Source of the DNA: Herbaspirillum autotrophicum
GTDB taxonomy: Bacteria; Pseudomonadota; Gammaproteobacteria; Burkholderiales; Burkholderiaceae_D
Length of the DNA stretch: 64,000 bases
NCBI RefSeq assembly: GCF_001189915.1
Contig: NZ_LFLS01000015.1
Span: forward strand, 62,001-126,000
Direction: 5' to 3'
The notes below the pieces were generated by a model that made no database searches, was not told the origin of the DNA, and saw only the letters and a list, made by a program, of their open reading frames with translations. Below, piece after piece: positions 9,740 to 18,742 of this stretch. Position 1 is the first letter of the stretch. Each line of letters begins with the position of its first letter. The position numbers and the translations under genes were made by a program.

Positions 9740-10750
9740 ATGACAACACTGTTGCCGACCCTGAGCGAAATCGATGCTGCCGCCACTACCGTGTACGCCG
9801 CCATGCCGGCCACGCCGCAGTATTCCTGGCCGCTGCTGAATCAGGCGCTCGGCACCGAATTGTGGGTCAAGCATGAAAATCATACGCCGACCTCGGCCTT
9901 CAAGATTCGCGGCGGGCTGGTGTATCTGCAGGCATTGCGCACCAATCAGCCGCATTTGCGCGGCGTGATCTCGGCCACGCGCGGCAATCACGGACAATCG
10001 GTCGGGCTGGCGGCGCGCCGTCACGGACTGGCCGCCACCATCGTGGTGCCACGCGGCAATAGCCGGGAAAAAAATGCCGCCATGCGCGCGCTCGGCGTGA
10101 CGCTGATCGAGCACGGCAACGAATTTCAGGAAAGCCGTGAACATGCCGCGCTGTTGTCAGCGCGTGATGATCTGCACATGATTCCCTCGTTTCACCGCGA
10201 TCTGGTGAGCGGTGTGGCGACCGCCTGGATGGAATTGCTGCGCGCCCAGCCTGATCTGGATGTGTTGCTGGTGCCGGTCGGTCAAGGCTCGGGGGTGTGT
10301 GCCGCAGTCGCGGCGCGCAATGCGCTCGGTTTGCGGACCCGAATTATCGGCGTGGTATCGGCCCATGCGCTGGCTTACAAGTTGTCGTTCGACAGCGGCA
10401 GCCGGGTTGAGTCGCCGGTCACTACCGTGCTTGCCGATGGCATGGCGTGCCGCGCCCCGGACAGCGATTCGCTGGCCATCATGCAAGCGCATGTGGATGA
10501 AGTGCTGGCGGTCAGCGACGATGAAGTGGCGGCTGCCATGAAGTTGTATTTCACCGCCACCCATAACGTCGCCGAAGGCGCAGGGGCGGCGGCACTGGCG
10601 GCGGCGCTGCAGATCCGCGCGCGGTTGCAGGGTCTCAAGGTCGGCGTCACGCTGTCCGGCGGCAATGTCGATCACGATATGTTCATGCAAATATTGGCGC
10701 GGCCGGATCAGGATGCCGCAGCAGACAATCAGGAAAGGCGGAGAGCATGA
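9740..10750 (+). CDS. threonine/serine dehydratase-like PLP enzyme
   Basis: A 336-residue fold-type II PLP enzyme resembling catabolic threonine dehydratase or serine racemase. The PLP lysine is Lys55 in SAFKIRGG, the substrate loop is SATRGNHGQSVG, and the phosphate-binding glycine loop is VGQGSGVCA. The C-terminus (VTLSGGNVD) matches catalytic domains without an ACT regulatory extension, so it is not the feedback-controlled biosynthetic IlvA. It likely deaminates a hydroxy amino acid to a 2-oxo acid and ammonia. The start at 9740 is chosen from family alignment; upstream residues in frame are promoter. Its stop overlaps the next start (ATGA). Confidence 0.88.
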   Translation: MTTLLPTLSEIDAAATTVYAAMPATPQYSWPLLNQALGTELWVKHENHTPTSAFKIRGGLVYLQALRTNQPHLRGVISATRGNHGQSVGLAARRHGLAATIVVPRGNSREKNAAMRALGVTLIEHGNEFQESREHAALLSARDDLHMIPSFHRDLVSGVATAWMELLRAQPDLDVLLVPVGQGSGVCAAVAARNALGLRTRIIGVVSAHALAYKLSFDSGSRVESPVTTVLADGMACRAPDSDSLAIMQAHVDEVLAVSDDEVAAAMKLYFTATHNVAEGAGAAALAAALQIRARLQGLKVGVTLSGGNVDHDMFMQILARPDQDAAADNQERRRA

Positions 10751-11076
10751 ATCACCTGTCAGCCGATGGCCGGGCAGTCCGGTTCAGCGCCAACGCAGTA
10801 CGCGTCGCGCGCCTGGATGAAGTCTGCATGTTGCGGGTTCACAGTGGCCGGGTGTGGGTCACGCAGGAAGGGCTGGCCGAAGATTTCTGGCTGGCTGCCG
10901 GTGATGACATGATTGCCTTGCCGGGCTGCCTGATCGTGCTGGAAGCCACGCGCGACAGTGAAGTGCGCATGACGCCGCTGTCGGTCGCCATGCTGGCGCG
11001 GCGGCCGTCGTGGTCGGTGCAACTGGCCGGCATGTGCCGTCAATGGTGGCGCAAGCCGCAGCGCGCGGGCTGCTGA
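10747..11076 (+). CDS. DUF2917 domain protein
   Basis: A 109-residue DUF2917 protein, a small beta-rich (cupin-like) family seen mostly in Betaproteobacteria. The core is RLDEVCMLRVHSGRVWVTQEGLAEDFWLAAGDDMIALPG, with the conserved W-V-T-x-E-G and D-x-W/F-L-x-x-G-D pattern, followed by a basic C-terminus. It overlaps the dehydratase stop by four bases and is followed one base later by a LysE exporter, so it belongs to that operon. Function is unknown; a sensor or accessory role for the transporter is only a guess. Confidence 0.82.
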   Translation: MNHLSADGRAVRFSANAVRVARLDEVCMLRVHSGRVWVTQEGLAEDFWLAAGDDMIALPGCLIVLEATRDSEVRMTPLSVAMLARRPSWSVQLAGMCRQWWRKPQRAGC

Positions 11077-11077
11077 G

Positions 11078-11668
11078 ATGGAAGCCTTGTTGCCGCTGGC
11101 GGCGTTCGCCTTCGTTTCCTCCATCACGCCGGGGCCGAACAATATCATGCTGACATCGTCCGGCATCTGGTTCGGCTTCATGCGCTCAATTCCGCACATG
11201 CTCGGCATCACTGTCGGCTTTGGCGTCCTGCTGGCGATTTGCGCGGCCGGTATCGGCAGTCTGGTGATGGCGGTGCCGTCGATTCATGTGGTGCTCAAGG
11301 TACTCGGTTCCGGTTACCTGTTGTATCTGGCGTGGAAATTGTGCGGCATGCGCTTCAGCCAGTCTGAGGACGACAGTGCGCGACCGGTCTCGTTCTGGGC
11401 CGCGGCGGCATTCCAGTTTGCCAATCCGAAAGCCTGGGTGATGGCGATTACCGGCGCTTCCGCCTTTTTGCCGCTGGTGCAACCGGTGTGGCTGGCGATT
11501 GCCATTTACTGCCTGGTGTTTTGCGCCATCAACCTGCCTTGTGTCAGCGTCTGGGCGTGGGGCGGCGCAGTGCTGCGCCGGCAATTGACGCAGGTGTTCT
11601 GGCGTCGCGTCTTCACGGTAGTGATGGTGGCGCTGACGGTCTATTCGGCGCTGGCGATCTGGCTCTGA
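11078..11668 (+). CDS. LysE/RhtB family amino-acid exporter
   Basis: A 196-residue LysE-superfamily exporter with the signature TPGPNNIMLTSSG at residues 17-29 and about six transmembrane segments; the NPKAWVMAITGASAF motif in the fourth helix region is typical. It is the third gene of the putative operon dehydratase - DUF2917 - LysE - EamA under MocR control and may export the amino acid sensed by MocR or a related one. It is shorter than the LysE protein encoded at 718 and only distantly similar. Confidence 0.9.
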   Translation: MEALLPLAAFAFVSSITPGPNNIMLTSSGIWFGFMRSIPHMLGITVGFGVLLAICAAGIGSLVMAVPSIHVVLKVLGSGYLLYLAWKLCGMRFSQSEDDSARPVSFWAAAAFQFANPKAWVMAITGASAFLPLVQPVWLAIAIYCLVFCAINLPCVSVWAWGGAVLRRQLTQVFWRRVFTVVMVALTVYSALAIWL

Positions 11669-11713
11669 TGCACTCAATCAAAAAAATCAACAATAACGAC
11701 AACAAGGCAGAGC

Positions 11714-12583
11714 ATGCATAACGAATCAAAGGGAATGTGGCTGGGACTGGTGGGCGTTGCCGTATTCAGTCTGACCTTGCCGTTTACCCGAATCGCCGTG
11801 GCCGAATTCAGCCCGGCCTTTGTCGCCTTTGGCCGCGCCGTGGTCGCTGCAATTTGCGCGCTCGGCATGTTGTGGTATCTGAAAGCACCGCGTCCTACCG
11901 CCGCTCAGTTCAAGGGCCTGGTGATCACGGCGCTGGGCGTGGTGGTCGGCTTTCCGCTGTTTTCCTCGATTGCCATGCAACAAGTGCCGGCCTCGCATGG
12001 GGCGGTAGTACTGGGTGTGTTGCCGTTGGCGACCGCCTTGTTTGCGGCTTTGCGTTTCAGCGAACGGCCTTCGCTCGGATTCTGGATTGCGGCGCTGGTC
12101 GGCAGCGGGATTGTGGTGGCGTTTGCGCTGCGGCAGGGCGGCGGCAGTTTTCATCTGGCCGACTTTGCGCTGTTTGCGGCGGTAATTGCCGCTGCCATGG
12201 GGTATGCCGAGGGCGGTCGCTTGTCGCAAACCATGGGCGGGCAGCAAGTCATTTGCTGGGCGCTGGTGTTGTCGCTGCCGGTGCTGTTGCCGTTGTCGGT
12301 CTGGCTCGGCTGGCGCGATGGCATCACCGCATCGCCGCAGGCATGGGCCGCATTTGCCTATGTGTCACTGTTTTCGATGTTCATCGGATTTTTCTTTTGG
12401 TATAAGGGATTGGCGCTGGGCGGCATTGCGCGGGTCGGTCAGGTGCAATTGTTGCAACCTTTCATGAGTTTGCTGGCCGCGGCAGTGATCGTCGGCGAGA
12501 AGCTGGAAGCCGATAACCTGTTGTTTGCCGCCGCCGTTATCGCGGTCGTGGCGGTGGGCCGGAAGATGGCGGTGCGGCGCTGA
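11714..12583 (+). CDS. DMT superfamily transporter (EamA domains)
   Basis: A 289-residue drug/metabolite transporter with ten predicted transmembrane helices in two EamA repeats (residues 8-135 and 150-285). The second repeat has the FFFWYKGLALGGIARVGQVQLLQPFMSLLAA segment typical of YdcZ/RhaT-like EamA exporters. It lies 45 bases after the LysE gene and probably shares the transcript; members export amino acids, purines or drugs. Substrate unknown. Confidence 0.9.
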   Translation: MHNESKGMWLGLVGVAVFSLTLPFTRIAVAEFSPAFVAFGRAVVAAICALGMLWYLKAPRPTAAQFKGLVITALGVVVGFPLFSSIAMQQVPASHGAVVLGVLPLATALFAALRFSERPSLGFWIAALVGSGIVVAFALRQGGGSFHLADFALFAAVIAAAMGYAEGGRLSQTMGGQQVICWALVLSLPVLLPLSVWLGWRDGITASPQAWAAFAYVSLFSMFIGFFFWYKGLALGGIARVGQVQLLQPFMSLLAAAVIVGEKLEADNLLFAAAVIAVVAVGRKMAVRR

Positions 12584-12726
12584 GCCGGCGTCAATCCGGC
12601 CAGATCCGCAGTTTCCCGTCAGAGAAGCCGATATTTTGAGATAATTGCGCGTTACGTTGATGATTCATCGATTAATCCGTTGCCTTGCGGGACTTCTCCG
12701 CCGGGCACCAAGCCAAGGAATGTCCC

Positions 12727-13185
12727 ATGTCCGTCTATGAAAAGCTGAAAGCCCTGAACATCGAATTGCCTGCCGTTGCTGCTCCTGCTGCTGCGTATGT
12801 CATGTCCGCACAAGCCGGCAACACGGTATTTCTGTCCGGCCATCTGGCCAAGAAAGATGGCAAGGTCTGGGTGGGACAGTTCGGCAAGAACATCACCACC
12901 GAAGAAGGCAAACTGGCTGCCCGTGCAGTCGCCATTGATTTGCTGGCAACATTGCAGGCAGCTTGTGGTGGCGACCTGACCCGGGTCAAGCGCATCGTCA
13001 AGCTGATGAGCCTGGTCAATTCGACCGGCGACTTTACCGAACAGCATCTGGTGACCAACGGCGCCTCCGAACTGATCGGCGAATTGTTTGGCGAACAAGG
13101 CAAGCATGCCCGCTCGGCTTTCGGCGTGGCACAAATTCCGATGGGCGCTTGCGTCGAAATCGAAATGATTGCCGAAATCGCATAA
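12727..13185 (+). CDS. RidA/YjgF family enamine-imine deaminase-like protein
   Basis: A 152-residue protein of the RidA superfamily, in the subgroup with the longer N-terminus (MSVYEKLKALNIELP) often annotated as endoribonuclease L-PSP-like. It shows VFLSGHLAKKDGKVWVGQFG and a C-terminus PMGACVEIEMIAEIA. Canonical RidA hydrolyses reactive 2-aminoacrylate released by PLP dehydratases; this subgroup lacks direct proof and I do not see the exact canonical arginine context. AAGGAA precedes the ATG at 12727. The position near a PLP dehydratase gene and before an aminotransferase is suggestive. Confidence 0.88.
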   Translation: MSVYEKLKALNIELPAVAAPAAAYVMSAQAGNTVFLSGHLAKKDGKVWVGQFGKNITTEEGKLAARAVAIDLLATLQAACGGDLTRVKRIVKLMSLVNSTGDFTEQHLVTNGASELIGELFGEQGKHARSAFGVAQIPMGACVEIEMIAEIA

Positions 13186-13240
13186 TGCATTTTTTTCAGC
13201 AACAGGTTTGCCTGTCGCTCCCTATTTTTGCCTGCTCCCC

Positions 13241-14434
13241 ATGAAAAACGAACATCCTAATCCGATCCAGTGGAATTTCTCGCAACGCTCGCAGCAGCTG
13301 CAAAGCTCTGCCATTCGCGAAATCCTCAAGGTCACCATGCGTCCGGAAATCACTTCCTTCGCCGGTGGCCTGCCATCCCCGGCGACATTTCCGGTAGAGC
13401 ACCTGCGCGCGGCCTACGACAAGGTCTTGTCACAGCAGGGCAAGGTCGCACTGCAATACGGGCCGACCGATGGCTATGCACCGTTGCGCGCCTGGGTCGC
13501 GGATTCGCTGTCGACCGCGGACGCGCGGATTGTGCCGGAGCAGGTATTGATGGTGTCCGGTTCGCAGCAGGGGCTGGATCTGCTGGGCAAGGTATTGATC
13601 GACGAAGGCAGCAAGGTGTTGGTGGAAACCCCGAGCTACCTGGGAGCGTTGCAGGCATTTTCGCTGTACGGTCCGGATTTTGTATCGATCCCGAGCGATG
13701 AAGGCGGCTTGTTGCCGGAAGCGGTTGCCACCCTGGGGCAGGGCGCGCGCTTGCTGTATTCGCTGCCGAATTTCCAGAACCCGACCGGTCGCACCTTGTC
13801 GGTGGAACGCCGGCAGGCGCTGGTCGATACCTGTGCCCGTCTGGGTTTGCCGCTGATCGAAGATGACCCGTACGGTGCGCTGAGTTATCGCAACGATCCG
13901 TTGCCGAAGATGCTCAACATGAATCCGGGCGGCGTGATTTACATGGGATCGTTCTCCAAGGTACTGACACCGGGCATTCGTCTGGGCTATGTGGTGGCGC
14001 CGATTCCGCTGATCCAGAAACTGGAACAAGCCAAGCAGGCCGCCGATCTGCACACCGCGCAACTGACGCAAATGGTGGTCTACGAAGCGGTCAAGGACGG
14101 GTTCCTGACCTCGCACATCCCGACCATCCGCAAGCTGTACGGCGATCAGTGCCAGGCCATGCTGGATGCGCTGACCACCTACTTCCCGGCCGGTTGCAGC
14201 TGGACCAAGCCGGAAGGCGGCATGTTCATCTGGGTCACGCTGCCGTCGCATATCGACAGCACTGCCTTGCTGGCCGAAGCCGTAGAGCAACTGGTGGCAT
14301 TCGTGCCGGGTGCGCCATTCTTTGCCAACGCGCCGGAAAACAATACGCTGCGCCTCAGTTTCGTGACCGTGCCACCGGAAAAGATCCGCGCCGGCATTGA
14401 GCGTCTTGGCCAGCTGATTGCAGCCAAGCTGTAA
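13241..14434 (+). CDS. PLP-dependent aminotransferase (LysN / 2-aminoadipate aminotransferase-like)
   Basis: A 397-residue fold-type I aminotransferase without a DNA-binding domain. It begins with the IQWNFSQRSQQLQSSAIREILKVT segment typical of the LysN/aromatic-type group, shows SFAGGLPSP, the LPNFQNPTGR motif and the PLP lysine in MGSFSKVLTPGIRLGY. Enzymes of this group transaminate 2-aminoadipate, aromatic or branched amino acids with 2-oxoglutarate. The ATG at 13241 is chosen by comparison with the family; the longer frame overlaps the ridA end. The stop overlaps the start of the following cupin gene (TAATG). Confidence 0.9.
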   Translation: MKNEHPNPIQWNFSQRSQQLQSSAIREILKVTMRPEITSFAGGLPSPATFPVEHLRAAYDKVLSQQGKVALQYGPTDGYAPLRAWVADSLSTADARIVPEQVLMVSGSQQGLDLLGKVLIDEGSKVLVETPSYLGALQAFSLYGPDFVSIPSDEGGLLPEAVATLGQGARLLYSLPNFQNPTGRTLSVERRQALVDTCARLGLPLIEDDPYGALSYRNDPLPKMLNMNPGGVIYMGSFSKVLTPGIRLGYVVAPIPLIQKLEQAKQAADLHTAQLTQMVVYEAVKDGFLTSHIPTIRKLYGDQCQAMLDALTTYFPAGCSWTKPEGGMFIWVTLPSHIDSTALLAEAVEQLVAFVPGAPFFANAPENNTLRLSFVTVPPEKIRAGIERLGQLIAAKL

Positions 14435-14763
14435 TGGAAATCAGCAATCTGCCGTTCGGTACCACCGACTGGAATCAGGTCGAACGTACCGAACATGCCG
14501 GCATCACCGGTACCGCCTGGTGGCGTACTTGCCAGTTCGGCCCGATCCGGGTGCGGATGGTGGAGTACACGCCGGGCTATCTGGCCGACCACTGGTGCAG
14601 CAAAGGCCATGTCTTGCTGTGCCTGGAAGGCGAACTGGAAACCGAACTCGACGACGGCCGCAAATTTACCTTGCGGCCTGGCATGAGTTATCAGGTGGCA
14701 GATAACGCCGAAGCGCATCGTTCATCAACCGTGGCCGGTGCGCGTTTGTTTATTGTTGATTAG
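14434..14763 (+). CDS. DHCW-motif cupin fold protein
   Basis: A 109-residue single-domain cupin. The family motif is present in slightly rearranged form as LADHWCSKGHVLLCLEGELETEL (residues 49-71), providing His and Cys residues suited to bind a metal, and the second cupin motif is LRPGMSYQVADNAEAHRS. The gene overlaps the aminotransferase stop by one base, so the two are translationally coupled. DHCW cupins have no assigned reaction; the coupling suggests a role in the same amino-acid metabolism, which is inference. Confidence 0.85.
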   Translation: MEISNLPFGTTDWNQVERTEHAGITGTAWWRTCQFGPIRVRMVEYTPGYLADHWCSKGHVLLCLEGELETELDDGRKFTLRPGMSYQVADNAEAHRSSTVAGARLFIVD

Positions 14764-14904
14764 TACATCGCCATTTGCCAAATAGTGCACTGCAGAAATT
14801 TGTAACAGGCTCCCGAAAATAGTGCAGAATAGTGCCGCTTCAGCAAGTCATGAGGAAGGCCGGCGATTCTCTCGCCATTCAATCCAACTTTTTTCGGGGC
14901 AGTT

Positions 14905-15987
14905 ATGACCAGTGCATTTGAGTTCGGCCAGCAAGACGCCAGCCCCCTCGCAGTTTCCCCTTCACAAGCATTCACTTTCAGCGGTCGTGGTTCGGAATAT
15001 TTCCGGATCTGGATCGTCAATCTGTTGTTGTCGATCATCACGCTCGGTATCTATTCGGCCTGGGCCAAGGTACGCCGCCTGCGCTACTTCTACAGCAATA
15101 CCGCCGTCGCCGGCACCAGTTTCGACTATCACGGCAATCCGGTCGCGATCCTCAAAGGCCGCATCATTGCCGTGGTGCTGTTGGTGGCTTACAACTTTGC
15201 CTTTCAGGTCAATGCGCTGGTCGGGTTTATCGTCATGGTTGCCTTCGCGGTTGCGATTCCGTGGCTGATCTGGCGCAGCTTGCAATTCAAGATGTACAAC
15301 TCCAGCTATCGCGGTATTCGCTTCGGTTTCAAGGGCAATGCCAAAACTGCTTATGTGGTGTATTTGCTGCTGCCGGTTTTGACCGTGCTGACGCTGTATT
15401 TTCTGACGCCCTTCACGCATCAGCGCATCAAGCGTTTCCAGCACAGCGAAGCCCGCTTCGGCAGCACCCATTTTTCGTTCGACGGATCAGTCGGCAGTTT
15501 TTATAAAACCTATCTGCTCGGTCTGGGAATTTGCATTGCCGGGCTGGTCGTGATCCTGTTCGGTTTTGGCAGTACCCTGACGGTGCTGGCCCACGGCGGT
15601 ATCGCAAGCGCTACTGCCGGCCTGGTATTTTCGCTGATACTGATGGGCTTCGTGATCTACGCGTGGTTGTTCCTGATGTATCCCTTGTTCCTCACCTTGT
15701 TGCAAAACCTGATCTGGAATCACACCCGTCTCGGCGAACATCGTTTCACCAGCCAGATGCGTTGGGGCCGGATGATGTTCATCACCTTTACCAATATTCT
15801 CGCCATCATTTGCACACTGGGTTTGTTTACCCCGTTCGCACAAATTCGCTCCATGCGTTACCGGATCGAATCGATGACGCTGCTGCCGGCCAGCAATCTG
15901 GATGAATTCGTGGCAGATGCTGAAGCGCACGGCTCGGCTACCAGCGAAGGCATGGCAGATTTGCTGGACTTCGACATGTCGCTGTGA
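14905..15987 (+). CDS. DUF898 (YjgN family) multi-pass membrane protein
   Basis: A 360-residue inner-membrane protein of the YjgN/DUF898 family. Each of two repeats starts with a YFRIWIVNLLLSIITLGIYSAWAKVRRLRYFYSNT-like or NILAIICTLGLFTPFAQIRSMRY motif; about eight transmembrane segments are visible. Function is unknown. The stop overlaps the GTG of the M48 protease gene (GTGA), an arrangement found in many proteobacteria, indicating that the two proteins work together. Confidence 0.9.
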   Translation: MTSAFEFGQQDASPLAVSPSQAFTFSGRGSEYFRIWIVNLLLSIITLGIYSAWAKVRRLRYFYSNTAVAGTSFDYHGNPVAILKGRIIAVVLLVAYNFAFQVNALVGFIVMVAFAVAIPWLIWRSLQFKMYNSSYRGIRFGFKGNAKTAYVVYLLLPVLTVLTLYFLTPFTHQRIKRFQHSEARFGSTHFSFDGSVGSFYKTYLLGLGICIAGLVVILFGFGSTLTVLAHGGIASATAGLVFSLILMGFVIYAWLFLMYPLFLTLLQNLIWNHTRLGEHRFTSQMRWGRMMFITFTNILAIICTLGLFTPFAQIRSMRYRIESMTLLPASNLDEFVADAEAHGSATSEGMADLLDFDMSL

Positions 15988-17033
15988 GCGTTGCCACGAT
16001 GACGATTCCGGCGTTCTATTTCGACGGCAAGACATCGCGCAAATATGCGGTGTTCCTGACCGTCGAAGATGACACCGCCTACCTGACCGGTGATATCGAC
16101 CGCCAGTGTCCGATCGGGCAGTTGCGGGTATCGGAGCGCTTGAACCGGGCCGCGCGCAAGGTGACGTTTCCGGATGGCGCCTATCTTGAGGTGCAGGATA
16201 ATCCGGCCTTCAATGACTTGTTGGCCGCCACCCGCCACCGCGATTCGCTGGTGGTGCGGATTCAGCAAAACTGGCGCGCCACGCTGGCCGCGCTGGCGGC
16301 ATTGGTGGCAGTCGTGGTGCTGGGCTACATCTATCTGTTGCCGGCGGCCGCCAATCTGATCGCCAAGTCCTTGCCGGTCGCGGTCGATCGCCAGATCGGG
16401 CAGGGTACGCTGGAGTTTCTCGACCGCCACATGCTGGCACCGACCAAATTGCCGGCAGCGCGACGCGAAGCCTTGATCCGGCGTTTCCGGGCATTGACGT
16501 CGCCGCCTGAGCAATGGCCTCAGTACCAGATTCTGTTCCGTCACAGCAAGATCGGCCCGAATGCCTTCGCCTTGCCTTCCGGCGATATCGTGCTGACCGA
16601 TGAAATCGTGTTGCTGCTGCAGGATGACGACGCCATCATGGGCGTGCTGGCGCACGAACTGGGACATTTGCATGAGCGTCATCTGATGCGCCGGCTGATA
16701 CAAAGCTCGGCCATCGGTGCCGCTGCCACGGTATTGTTCGGCGATGTCTCGGCGGTGATTGCGAATATCCCGACGGTACTGCTGGACATGAAATATTCGC
16801 GCGATGCCGAGCGCGAGGCGGACGATTATGCGATTGCCATGTTCAAGGCCAATGGCATGAGTCGCGCAGCACTGGCGTCGGTATTCGAGAAGCTGGGCGG
16901 CCACGAATCAGGCGGCAAGCGCGAGGACGGCAAAGAGACGGACAAGGCCGGCGGCGCTGCAGGAATGGCGGCCTATCTGTCCAGCCATCCGAGCAGTGCC
17001 GAGCGCGTGCAGCGCATCTTGCAGGCACCCTGA
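15984..17033 (+). CDS. M48 family membrane metalloprotease
   Basis: A 349-residue protein with an N-terminal beta domain (residues 8-90), one transmembrane helix (about 101-123) and a peptidase M48 domain. The zinc motif HELGH is at 224-228 and the third ligand region DAEREADDYA follows at about 275. The C-terminal SSHPSSAERVQRIL is typical of M48 proteases (HtpX/BepA relatives). The GTG at 15984 overlaps the DUF898 stop; an ATG at 15999 is an alternative start. Likely a protein quality-control protease at the inner membrane, paired with the DUF898 protein. Confidence 0.9.
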   Translation: MSVATMTIPAFYFDGKTSRKYAVFLTVEDDTAYLTGDIDRQCPIGQLRVSERLNRAARKVTFPDGAYLEVQDNPAFNDLLAATRHRDSLVVRIQQNWRATLAALAALVAVVVLGYIYLLPAAANLIAKSLPVAVDRQIGQGTLEFLDRHMLAPTKLPAARREALIRRFRALTSPPEQWPQYQILFRHSKIGPNAFALPSGDIVLTDEIVLLLQDDDAIMGVLAHELGHLHERHLMRRLIQSSAIGAAATVLFGDVSAVIANIPTVLLDMKYSRDAEREADDYAIAMFKANGMSRAALASVFEKLGGHESGGKREDGKETDKAGGAAGMAAYLSSHPSSAERVQRILQAP

Positions 17034-17041
17034 GCGCTGTT

Positions 17042-18154
17042 TCAGGAGCCGGCCGGCGCCGCCAGCTTCAGGGTTTCACCATGCTTGAGCACGGTAAATT
17101 CATTGGCGGGCAAGCCGGCCTTGTTGACTTCCTCGGCCAGAAGCACCGGCGGTTCGTCGAGCGGTTCATCGGCCAGTTCAAACACCCCCCAGTGAATCCC
17201 GATCGAGCGTTTGGCGTGGACATCCTGATGGATTTTTACCGCCTGCGCCGGGTCGACGTGCTGGCCTTGCATGAACCAGCGCGGCGCGTAGGCGCCAATC
17301 GGGATCAGCGCCAGATCGAAGCTGCCGAACTTTTTGCCGATATCGGCAAAGTCTTTGGAGTAGCCGGTATCGCCGGCAAAGAATGCTGAAAACGGCTTGG
17401 GTGCGGTGGCATCGGTCTGTACCACCCAGCCGCCCCACAAGGTTTCCGAACGATCCGTCAGGCTGCGTGCCGACCAGTGCTGGGCCGGAACAAAATGGAT
17501 CGCCAACGGCGCGACCGCAGTTTGTTCCCACCAATCCATTTCGCGCACCTGCGCGCTGTCGATGCCGATGCCGGTCATCCAATCTTTCACCCCCAGCGGC
17601 ACCAGAAACAGCGGCGGGCCGCCTGCCTGACGGTTGAGTTGCTCGATGCCGGGCTGATCCAGATGGTCATAATGATTATGCGAAATCAGCACTACATCGA
17701 CATGCGGCAATTGCGCCATGCTCAGCCCCGGCGCCACTTTGCGCTTGGGCCCGACAAAGCTGAAGGGCGAAGCCCGTTCTGAAAATAGGGGATCGGTGAG
17801 AATATTCACGCCGCCGATTTGCAGCAAGGCGGTGGCATGGCCGATCCAGGTTACGCTGGGCACCGTGTGGTTGGCTTGCAGCCAGGCCACTTCGGGCGTC
17901 GCCATCGGAAATTGATAGTTGTTGGCCGGCGGTTTTGGCACGCCGCTGGCAATCCGTTCCCATTGCCACTTGAGAAAAGAAGCGCGCGGCTCCTGCGGAT
18001 AATTGTTGCGGAAGCCCGATGCCGTCCGGTTGGATTTTTCAGGATCGTAGTATTTGCCGGCCGCGGCGCAGCCAACGCAAATCAAGGCGGCGAGCAGAGC
18101 GAACTTGCGCAGTCGTTTGCGGCGTGGCGGGGCAGAGGCAGGCGTGGGTGGCAT
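17042..18154 (-). CDS. MBL fold metallo-hydrolase (NAPE-PLD / RomA-like), exported
   Basis: A 370-residue protein with an Arg-rich N-terminus (PPRRKRLRKF) and a hydrophobic segment ending ICVGCAAAG, which may be a lipoprotein or membrane anchor. The beta-lactamase-fold core shows SVTWIGHATALLQIGGVNILTDP and the metal motif HNHYDH at 159-164, then FAGDTGYSKDF and GIHWGVFELADEP. This pattern is that of the N-acyl-phosphatidylethanolamine phospholipase D-like and outer-membrane-related RomA group. The true substrate is unknown. It converges on the M48 gene with only 8 bases between the stops. Confidence 0.88.
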   Translation of the reverse strand: MPPTPASAPPRRKRLRKFALLAALICVGCAAAGKYYDPEKSNRTASGFRNNYPQEPRASFLKWQWERIASGVPKPPANNYQFPMATPEVAWLQANHTVPSVTWIGHATALLQIGGVNILTDPLFSERASPFSFVGPKRKVAPGLSMAQLPHVDVVLISHNHYDHLDQPGIEQLNRQAGGPPLFLVPLGVKDWMTGIGIDSAQVREMDWWEQTAVAPLAIHFVPAQHWSARSLTDRSETLWGGWVVQTDATAPKPFSAFFAGDTGYSKDFADIGKKFGSFDLALIPIGAYAPRWFMQGQHVDPAQAVKIHQDVHAKRSIGIHWGVFELADEPLDEPPVLLAEEVNKAGLPANEFTVLKHGETLKLAAPAGS

Positions 18155-18207
18155 TGGCGCAGGCGGTTGTGATGAGCAACCGCCATGCTATCAGGAGCCG
18201 CCCGGTT

Positions 18208-18597
18208 TCACACGGGGTCTGCATATTGCGCTTCACCGTAACCAAATGACCAGTTTTCCTTTTGCACTTCCACCAGATTGATGAAGATGTCTTCCGGCCG
18301 GATGCCTGGTGCAGCACCGAGCCGTTCGACGATGCGGCGATACAGGGCTTTCTTTTTTTCAATCGGCCGGGTATTGCTGACGGTCAGTTGGATCAACACA
18401 AACTTGTCGCTGCGGGCAATGTTCATATAGCTTTTGCTGAATGAAAAATGACCCGGATCGTATTCGTCAATCACCATGAAGCGGTCTTCGTCCGGCACGT
18501 CAAAGGTTTCGCGCAGGGACAGATAGATATTGTCGAGAATGGCTTCGTGATAGGCAGCGGTTTCGCCGCGACGGATAAAGACTCTGGCAAAGGGCAT
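18208..18597 (-). CDS. tautomerase family protein
   Basis: A 129-residue tautomerase-superfamily protein. After the initiator Met comes Pro2 (MPFARVF), the catalytic N-terminal proline of the 4-oxalocrotonate tautomerase superfamily; the KKKALYRRIVERL helix and GIRPEDIFINLVEVQKENWSFG segment match the longer group related to malonate semialdehyde decarboxylase-like proteins. The start at 18597 is fixed by that proline; upstream residues in frame are not conserved. It is divergent from a LysR gene that probably controls it. Confidence 0.88.
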   Translation of the reverse strand: MPFARVFIRRGETAAYHEAILDNIYLSLRETFDVPDEDRFMVIDEYDPGHFSFSKSYMNIARSDKFVLIQLTVSNTRPIEKKKALYRRIVERLGAAPGIRPEDIFINLVEVQKENWSFGYGEAQYADPV

Positions 18598-18742
18598 GGG
18601 ATTCTCCTGGATGAACGGTGGCGGACGGCGCTGACAAGTGAATTGATCCAACGCCGATGCACTTATCTTAATTCGCCTGTATCATTTTAAAAATAGATCA
18701 TTGAATATTTCAGTAATATCAATTGAAAATGATTGGGTTGTC

